From assembly GCA_001695595.3 (NCBI GenBank), contig MBPM02000066.1, forward strand, positions 372,001 to 436,000: 64,000 nt of DNA. The letters are read 5' to 3'. Shown in pieces: positions 57,447-64,000 of this stretch (within the stretch, counting starts at the first letter, position 1; each line of letters opens with the position of its first letter). The notes under the pieces are model-generated. The model was not told the DNA's origin. It saw only the letters and a program-made list of their open reading frames with translations, and searched no databases. The DNA comes from Plasmopara viticola. Its lineage: Eukaryota > Oomycota > Peronosporomycetes > Peronosporales > Peronosporaceae. The translations under genes were made by a program, and so were the position numbers.

Positions 57447-60400
57447 ATGCGCCTTCAACCCGCCACGATACTGAATGCCGTTCTATTGATGGAATATGCT
57501 GTTTCAACCGCAACGTCTTACCAAGCTGCAATCGATGTGTATAAGCTGCCACCTTTTACGGTGAATAATTGGCATGATGCGAAACGGCTCTTGAGAGCTC
57601 GTGCGGGTGTCGACGACGAAGCAAGGATGATAAATCTTGGCAGACGATCGGCTGAACTGAGTGAAGCTCTGGCAGATGGCTTCGATCCTGTAATGGGTGT
57701 CGTCAACAACGTGAATATTCTGAAAAATCTCGCCCCTGACTTAAGTATTGAAGCTAAGGCGAGTGAGATCCCGTTTCCTGTAGGCAACAAAGATAAAATG
57801 CACAAAGCACTTCTTCTGCTCTCGGGAAACTCAAACTACTTGAACGCTGTCACCGATGAGGCCCAGTCATTGCGAAGTTATCTTAAATTACTCGAGACTG
57901 AGTCCGATCACTCGGCGCCAGCAGTTGTCAATGCGGTGAATGCTATTCGTTCGGATTGGGACAAGTACAAGAAACTGCTCGATCACTTGAACTTTAAAAA
58001 GCACGAAAATGTACTAAGAGACTGGCTTGGGGGGGAGTCGAGTACAGCTGACATGTTGAAACTGCTCACTTCAGACGTCAAAGAAGAAGATCTGTACAAC
58101 GGCAAGTTGCTCGCGGCTTTCGATACATACGTTCAGATTTACAATACGAAGCACCGGACTGAGCGACTGAGTTTGCTGGCGGCACTCACCGTTTGCTTTG
58201 GCGATTTTCGCGTGGCGCAGATGATTGATACAGCCAAGTCGACTCCGGCTTTTGAAAAAATGGGAAAATCGGTTAAAAATCTTGAAACTAGGCAAATCCA
58301 ATACTGGGTGGACGCTCGTAAAACACCGGACGAAGTTGCTCAGCTGTTGAAAATTGGGTCACCATTGTTACAATCGTCTGAGATGGCGATGATTAGTAGG
58401 TGGCTAAAATTCATCAAAGTGTTGAGCAAGCATGAAAAAGAAACTCCATTGGACCCGATCAAAACATTGAAAAGTCTTTACTCTCACTCCAGTCTTAGCT
58501 TCGACAACAGGATCATCAAGTTTTCTACGAGCGAATCCGACTTGGAAAAAGGCTCGGCCGAGCTGTTAAGAGCTTGTCTGATGCGGCACTGGTTCAACAG
58601 CTTGAAAACCCCGGAGCAACTTGAGACGCTTTTCGAATCAGAGGCTTTCAAGACTTTCGATGGCAAGGACCACATCTATGCCTCTTTTTTGAAGCGGTAC
58701 AAGAAGTTGTACAATAAATTTGCTTCTCCATCGCACAATCCGTTTTTAAGTGGGCTAGAATATACTTCTGGCCTTAAAGACGAAAAGTGGTACATCTCAG
58801 CATTTACTGAGATTAAAAGTGTCATATTCGAACAGAACATGAATGAGCCTATCGAAAAACTGAGCTTGTTTGCGGCACTCACTGTCCGCTATGGAGACCG
58901 TGAAGCATCGACGATCATTGACAATGTCATGAGAATAGACGAGACGATGCAAATTGCTAAAGTATTGGAGGCCGAGCAGATTCAGTCTTGGATCGACACT
59001 GGAAAGACCCCGGACGAAGTTTCGGAGCTGCTGGTTTTTGAAAGCCGTTCATTGGGCTACAAGTGGGTAAAATTTTGCAACAAATTCAGCCTGCGTCATC
59101 CAGAGCTAGCATTCGACCCGTTTGATCAATTGAGGAAACACTTTAGTGATGACGTGCTCGCCATGTTTGTCGTAATGGCAACTTCGGAAAAGTTGGACCA
59201 TGCCAAACGATATTTGGAGATGCTGGTGTGGCGCTGGTTTGAGGAAATGAAGACTCCTGAGGAGCTTGAAGCTCAGCTCAATCAAAACGAGAACAAGAAA
59301 CGCTTTTTTGTCCGTCTATTAAGGACGTACAGCGAATTTCACATGAACCTTGGCTCTCCTTCTACGTCAAGGGTCACCACTGCTCTTGATAAGGTCAACG
59401 TGCTTACATCCTCCACCGAGAACACAAACCTGTACGACGGCCGTGTGCTTGCTGCCATTAAAGCTTATGTCGAGGTCTACAACGAGGTAAACCCTAACAA
59501 GCCACTGAGCTTGCTTGCAGTACTCACGGCCCGACTCGGCTTTAAGGATGCGTCGACAGTAGTTGGAGCAGCAAAAGCGCTGCCAGATCTTGCGAAAACC
59601 GCCAAGCAATTGGAGACGGAGCAGATCCAGTTCTGGATGGACGTTGGAAGAAGCTCGGACCAAGTTTCTAAGTTGCTGAACTTTGATTCCAAAAGCCCAA
59701 ATTCAGTCTATAAGTGGGTTGAGTTTTACGACAGATCCATATCGCTTGACCCAAAATCCGCATTTGACCCATTCAAATCGTTGAGGAAACACTTTCGTGA
59801 TGATGAGTTGGCCTTGTTTGCCGTGGAGGCAACGCCAATAGATTTGGTCAATGCCAAGCGATTGGAAAGTTTGCTGGTTTGGCGCTGGTTCGAGGAGATG
59901 AAAACTCCCGAGGACGTCGAAGCGCAGCTCAATCAAAACGAGAAGAAGCACCTGTTTGTTTCTCTTTTAAAAGCGTACAGTGACTTTCACAAGAACCTTG
60001 GCCCGCTTTCTACACCAGAAATCATCCGGTTGGGACATTCTACCGGAGACATTACACCGGACATGCTTCATGTGCTTACCTCCACAGACGTTAAGATGAA
60101 TCTGAACGACGGCTCGGTGCTTGCTGCCATCGACGCTTACATCCGCCTCTATAACAAGGCGAATACTAAAGAGCCACTGAGCTTGCTTGCAGCACTTACT
60201 GCTCGCCTGGGCCATCGTGATGCATCGACAGTGATTGAAGCAGCAAAAGCGGTACCGGATCTTGCGAGAACTGCCAAGCAACTGGAGACTAAGCAAATGT
60301 TGTTTTGGGTGGATGCTGGCATGACTCCAAACCAGGTCATTGAGCTCTTGAATCCCAAGTCGCAAGGCCTGGCAATGATTTACAGGTACATTAAGTTTAT

Positions 60401-61847
60401 GGAAGTTTTTTGCAAGCGTTCATCCAAATTGTTGCTTGATCCGGTTGAACCTTTAAGGGCCTATTTCTCGGACCTCAGGCTGGCTACGTTTGCCGTTGAG
60501 GAAGTTGAAAAAGAAAAGGGTGATGCTAAGCGATTGCAAGCCATGCTATTACGGTCTTGGTTTAACGATATGATGCCGTTCAAGGAAGTCGCTAAGTTGC
60601 TCCGTTCTAACGGAAAGCCCACCATTTATAAGAATCTCTTGGAGACGTACAAGAATTATCAACGTTGGGGTGGTCGACCTTCATATCAGGAATTGATTGC
60701 GAGAGAATTTAGAAACAAGGGTATTACGGATGGTTCCGCGTTCGCTGCTTATAAGGCTGACGTCGATAACTACAACAAGGAGAATCCGATGGACCAAATA
60801 AGTTTAGTCGCCGTTCTCACCGCTCGTTTCGGATTTAAGAAGGCGGCACATGTGATCGAAGCGGCTACGCGTCATCAAATGAACAAGGATGTCGCTAAAA
60901 AAGCTCAGCGCATGCTGATTGAGCATTGGCTTAAGAATAAGAAAGCACCGCTCGACGTCTTTGGGTGGATTGTAACTGATTGGGAGCACGTTTTTCAGCC
61001 AGAAATGCGTACGTGGCTCCGCTATGTGGATGAGTTTAATAAGGCAAACCCAAATGAGGCAGTGTTGCCCTACTTCATCTTAGTTGCTTATTTTAAAGAA
61101 GAGTTTGTGGATGAGGCGATATTTGCGACAAAAGTTGGTCCAAAATGGGAGAAAATCGCTGAGCGGCTTTGCAAAGAGATGGAACAATGGTGGCGGGATA
61201 CCAAGAAACACCCCGACATTATATATAATGCGATGGGATACAGTCTTAAAGACGCGAGAATGGTGACAAACAGGAACTTCAAAGCTTATATCAAGTATTT
61301 ATTTGATTTTAGCAAATTCAGCACCCTCAGCTATAGCTACATGAGACAATCTGTGCTGGCCGAACTAAAGCAATATCACACTATTAAAAAGCTGACGAAC
61401 TTGTTGATCAAGGCTAAGGGCGAAGGAGTGACGGAGGTGATGTGGACAATCAAGTCCGGCACGGCAATTGATCCACTAGACGTCTTCAAATTTGGCTTGA
61501 AACAAGAAGAGATTGACCTGATCGATGCTTGGGTAAGCTACATCTCTTCAATCATTGGCCCAAGTTGTGCGAAGCATGGCGGCTGCAATGCGATCACCTT
61601 AATGACGAGCACTTTTCCAATAACAGATGTACTCAAGAAGCTCAAACTGGCAATGGAGGATAAAGCACTGGAAGGCAACGCTATAGTGTTAGTTTACGAG
61701 TTATTCAACGAGTGGGCGGCCGAGGAGGAATTGATTGAAATTGGCCAAGGTCTCTTGAATGTGTTGGAATTTAACGACCCCAAAAAGATACTGTTGGGCA
61801 TGTATGCTGACTTTCGTAAAGAAATACGCACTGCACGAGCAACTTGA
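57447..61847 (+). CDS. Gene 5: giant RXLR-LWY effector-like protein, 1,466 aa
   Basis: The most diverged intact member, inverted relative to the others. The ATG is unambiguous: no upstream in-frame extension shared with genes 1-4. A signal-like N-terminus (MRLQPATILNAVLLMEYAVS) is followed by RLLR at 47-50 and DDEAR at 56-60. L motifs start at about 241, 472, 687, 911, 1118 and 1207, giving a higher-order repeat of 207-231 residues that ends with a short ~90-residue step. Eleven W motifs lie between about 190 and 1250, for example QIQYWVDARKTPDEV, VWRWFEEMKTPEELE and EQWWRDTKKHPD. Y motifs such as KWVKF and LLRTYSEF follow each. The C-terminal ~110 residues are not repeat-like and have a conserved IIGPSC...GGCN pair and GNAIVL...EW. 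No frameshift or stop. Predicted host-translocated helical scaffold; interaction partner unknown. Confidence 0.85.
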   Translation: MRLQPATILNAVLLMEYAVSTATSYQAAIDVYKLPPFTVNNWHDAKRLLRARAGVDDEARMINLGRRSAELSEALADGFDPVMGVVNNVNILKNLAPDLSIEAKASEIPFPVGNKDKMHKALLLLSGNSNYLNAVTDEAQSLRSYLKLLETESDHSAPAVVNAVNAIRSDWDKYKKLLDHLNFKKHENVLRDWLGGESSTADMLKLLTSDVKEEDLYNGKLLAAFDTYVQIYNTKHRTERLSLLAALTVCFGDFRVAQMIDTAKSTPAFEKMGKSVKNLETRQIQYWVDARKTPDEVAQLLKIGSPLLQSSEMAMISRWLKFIKVLSKHEKETPLDPIKTLKSLYSHSSLSFDNRIIKFSTSESDLEKGSAELLRACLMRHWFNSLKTPEQLETLFESEAFKTFDGKDHIYASFLKRYKKLYNKFASPSHNPFLSGLEYTSGLKDEKWYISAFTEIKSVIFEQNMNEPIEKLSLFAALTVRYGDREASTIIDNVMRIDETMQIAKVLEAEQIQSWIDTGKTPDEVSELLVFESRSLGYKWVKFCNKFSLRHPELAFDPFDQLRKHFSDDVLAMFVVMATSEKLDHAKRYLEMLVWRWFEEMKTPEELEAQLNQNENKKRFFVRLLRTYSEFHMNLGSPSTSRVTTALDKVNVLTSSTENTNLYDGRVLAAIKAYVEVYNEVNPNKPLSLLAVLTARLGFKDASTVVGAAKALPDLAKTAKQLETEQIQFWMDVGRSSDQVSKLLNFDSKSPNSVYKWVEFYDRSISLDPKSAFDPFKSLRKHFRDDELALFAVEATPIDLVNAKRLESLLVWRWFEEMKTPEDVEAQLNQNEKKHLFVSLLKAYSDFHKNLGPLSTPEIIRLGHSTGDITPDMLHVLTSTDVKMNLNDGSVLAAIDAYIRLYNKANTKEPLSLLAALTARLGHRDASTVIEAAKAVPDLARTAKQLETKQMLFWVDAGMTPNQVIELLNPKSQGLAMIYRYIKFMEVFCKRSSKLLLDPVEPLRAYFSDLRLATFAVEEVEKEKGDAKRLQAMLLRSWFNDMMPFKEVAKLLRSNGKPTIYKNLLETYKNYQRWGGRPSYQELIAREFRNKGITDGSAFAAYKADVDNYNKENPMDQISLVAVLTARFGFKKAAHVIEAATRHQMNKDVAKKAQRMLIEHWLKNKKAPLDVFGWIVTDWEHVFQPEMRTWLRYVDEFNKANPNEAVLPYFILVAYFKEEFVDEAIFATKVGPKWEKIAERLCKEMEQWWRDTKKHPDIIYNAMGYSLKDARMVTNRNFKAYIKYLFDFSKFSTLSYSYMRQSVLAELKQYHTIKKLTNLLIKAKGEGVTEVMWTIKSGTAIDPLDVFKFGLKQEEIDLIDAWVSYISSIIGPSCAKHGGCNAITLMTSTFPITDVLKKLKLAMEDKALEGNAIVLVYELFNEWAAEEELIEIGQGLLNVLEFNDPKKILLGMYADFRKEIRTARAT

Positions 61848-62939
61848 TCAAATATCTTCGTTGCAATCCATTGACTGCAAACATGATTTAGCTGTCTGCC
61901 TCAAAGCGTGCACCTTGTCGCTTTCTCGCAAGCATTGCAATACGAAATGAGGCAACAACGGTATGCCCAGAGTAGCGACTTCATCCCACAAATGATTTCG
62001 ACGTTGTTGCTTCTGGAAACGTGCAAAATGATTAATTTTGTGCTGTCTCGTCGACATAGAGGAACAGAAAAATCCGTGAGAAGGACATTGTCTATAAGTT
62101 AAAAACCAATGGCGTTGCATGTAATGGTTTAAGCGATATCTTATTTGCAATTTGTTGCTCTAGCGCGTTTTCGATTAATTCTTGCGTCGGCCCCGAAGGC
62201 AACAAATTCTTGAGCGGAGCAACCGTCTGCTGTAGCAAATGGTGTTCCGTAACCGGAACGATATAATGTGCTATTGACAAAACTTCGCCAAAGTTTGCGT
62301 CTTGAACGCTCGTTTTAATTGTTTACATCTAAGAAGCTATAAGAAGTGCACATTCATGCTTTAAGCAAACGCACAGTAATTCGCTAAAGCACTCCGACTA
62401 TGGGCTGGTCCATAGCGGCATTGGAAGCTCTATTGATGAGCGGGTTTGTCAGCCATTGCCGATTTTTAGAACCAGTTTTGCTTCCAGTAAGCTGTTGTCG
62501 TGTTCGCGACTCCATCTATAGTTACATAGTCATACTCACGCAAAAAGCTTTGAGCGAAGGCACGATAATTATATCCGCCACCGCTCACTCCGGGCTGTTA
62601 ATACCAAGTAGAAGCGCTCTCGTTAGTGCACATGTATATCTCGATAAATATTACTCTTCTTGCTGTGTTGTGCATCTCCACGATGAGAATTTTAAAACGT
62701 TGCATCGTCTGTAATCACGCTTGGCGGACCTGTTGGTCCATAGAAGACGTAGCACTCAGTGTTGGTGGCTGAAGCTGTATGGATGAGTAGTTTCTTGAGA
62801 TAAAAAACGAAGCTGGTGTTTATTGTCTTCAGTTGGACATGTCCACAGCGGCAAGATCAAAATTGACGTGACTGCGCTTCTCTTTACCAATTTTGGAGGC
62901 TATAAAGCATCAATGCACTCTATTGTAGGTGCAGTGCCC
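61848..62939. other. 3' flank of gene 5, no gene recognised
   Basis: Positions 62000-62140 match the 3' flank of gene 1. A segment near 62345-62400 resembles spacer sequence near 15150. An ATG frame of 104 codons at 62400-62714 (plus) has no recognisable domain and is left uncalled. Confidence 0.4.
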
Positions 62940-63800
62940 ACTGTAGTCTTTAAAAGCTAGCTATATGTTGTACGACAACAGCTCGACGACGGGCGATAAC
63001 TTGTACCGAGGGTACTTCACCACTCGCACATCGACTTTGCTGAAGCTGTTTAAATGCAATCACAGAGTATAGCCTCATGCACTGTTCCACTCAGCTTTAG
63101 AAAACAGTGCTTGAGCTCAAACATACCACGAGGCGTAAAGCCCGCCAGTACGGCTCGCATTGATAGAGTCGAGCGCCTTCTATTTTGAGCCGCCAAACGG
63201 ACACACTAGTCCACACAAGAAAAATTTTGTGGAAATGAAAGTAGCTGTGCGTGCCTCATGCTGAGCATTTACCAAAGAAAGAGCTCAAATGCTACAGGCA
63301 CTCATGGTGCCTAACGTAGTACCTTGAATAAAAACAGCTGACTCATCAATCACAAACTTTTATTTTGCCCGCGGGCTCAGAATCAAGCAAAGTTTAATTT
63401 GCTGCAATTGCATTTTGTACTCTTGCGCTTCATACATGTTATTGGTTGTGATTTTTTACTTATCAGGCACAATAAAACAGATTCAGATTGCGTGGGGTGT
63501 GCAATAAGATCGCTGTCTTCTCGTGAGCACAAAGTGTACGATGCATGGATACTATCCGGGTTTCCCGTTGGACTCAGCTTGGCGATACGAGATGCACACT
63601 CACGAGCAGAGCTCGGACGTCATCAAGAGGAGAAATCGTCCTGTTTACCCTCCAATTCCGATGTTGTTGGTTCGTAGTTGACCATAAAGCTAGGATCCTA
63701 TTTCCTTTTAATGGAGGGTAAGCGATACACTTGGCGCGAGTGTGCTATACGACCGCTGAATCGTCATCCGACAGCCAAGCCTACTTCCGCCGGAACGCCG
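62940..63800 (-). pseudogene. Decayed, unrecognised coding-like element, copy 4
   Basis: Diverged relative of 10100-11060, in the same orientation. Shared blocks include GACGACGGG, GAGCCGCCAAA and GCCCGCGG, and on the minus strand the residues PRAK, KF, SAVF, TLGTM and VPAEVGLAVG. Many stops. It extends the family outside the 16-kb array. Confidence 0.4.
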
Positions 63801-64000
63801 AATATTACCTAGATTTTGCTAGCCTAGTTCGTGTCTTAAAAACGATTTTTATTTCAGATCCCGACTTACATGCATAAAACATCAATGCATGTAGTCGATT
63901 CACCCGGCGTCTGAGCTATGAAATTTGTAAGTCTGATTTACTTTTTTGCATTAGTTTCTGAGAAACGTTAACGGTCACAACGAAGATGTCTGATCGACTA
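63801..64000. other. Right end of window
   Basis: Continuation of spacer-like sequence (compare 11060-11150); nothing further recognised. Confidence 0.3.

Noticed and set aside
62400..62714. 104-codon ATG frame downstream of gene 5
   Set aside because: No signal peptide or domain that I can support, and no preserved counterpart elsewhere in the window.

Overview
The window looks like nuclear DNA of a plant-pathogenic oomycete (Peronosporales: Phytophthora or a downy mildew). The main reason is five copies of one very large intron-free gene family. Its members start with a weak secretion-signal-like stretch, carry RFLR or RLLR at about residues 47-52, follow it with an acidic DDDAR/DDEAR stretch, and then consist almost entirely of repeated alpha-helical L, W and Y motif modules. 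That is the layout of RXLR-LWY host-translocated effectors, but at about 1,466-1,475 residues these are very large. The species cannot be named from this sequence alone.

Layout: 1-2066 is a left flank with a cluster of inverted repeats. Gene 1 (2067-6470, minus) is intact. Gene 2 (18158-22562, minus) is broken by clustered one-base indels. Gene 3 (34349-38776, minus) is broken by one in-frame stop. Gene 4 (50793-55220, minus) is intact. Gene 5 (57447-61847, plus) is intact, inverted and head-to-head with gene 4. Genes 1 to 4 are spaced 16.1-16.4 kb apart, and the 11.6-12.0 kb spacers between them are copies of each other, so about 3.5 kb to 53.7 kb is a tandem segmental duplication. Its edges lie inside coding sequence: the 3' third of gene 1 and the 5' third of gene 4 depart from the array consensus and lean towards gene 5.

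Each 16-kb spacer holds the same items in order: the 5' flank of the gene to its left, a degenerate ~36-bp tandem repeat, a foldback hairpin element (units 2 and 3), an unrecognised decayed coding-like element, Ty3/gypsy integrase remnants, a short N-terminal relic of the effector family that stops at the RXLR motif, a Ty3/gypsy reverse transcriptase remnant, a second ~36-bp repeat in the opposite orientation, and the 3' flank of the next gene. A 325-bp SINE-like element with target-site duplications sits in spacer 3 and in the gene 4/gene 5 interval. I see no tRNA, rRNA, CRISPR array or housekeeping gene.

Taken together this reads as a birth-and-death effector locus: tandem duplication by unequal exchange within the repetitive coding sequence, gene conversion between copies, and inactivation of the two middle copies. 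The effector role is inferred from architecture. The duplication, breakages and mosaic pattern are visible in the sequence.
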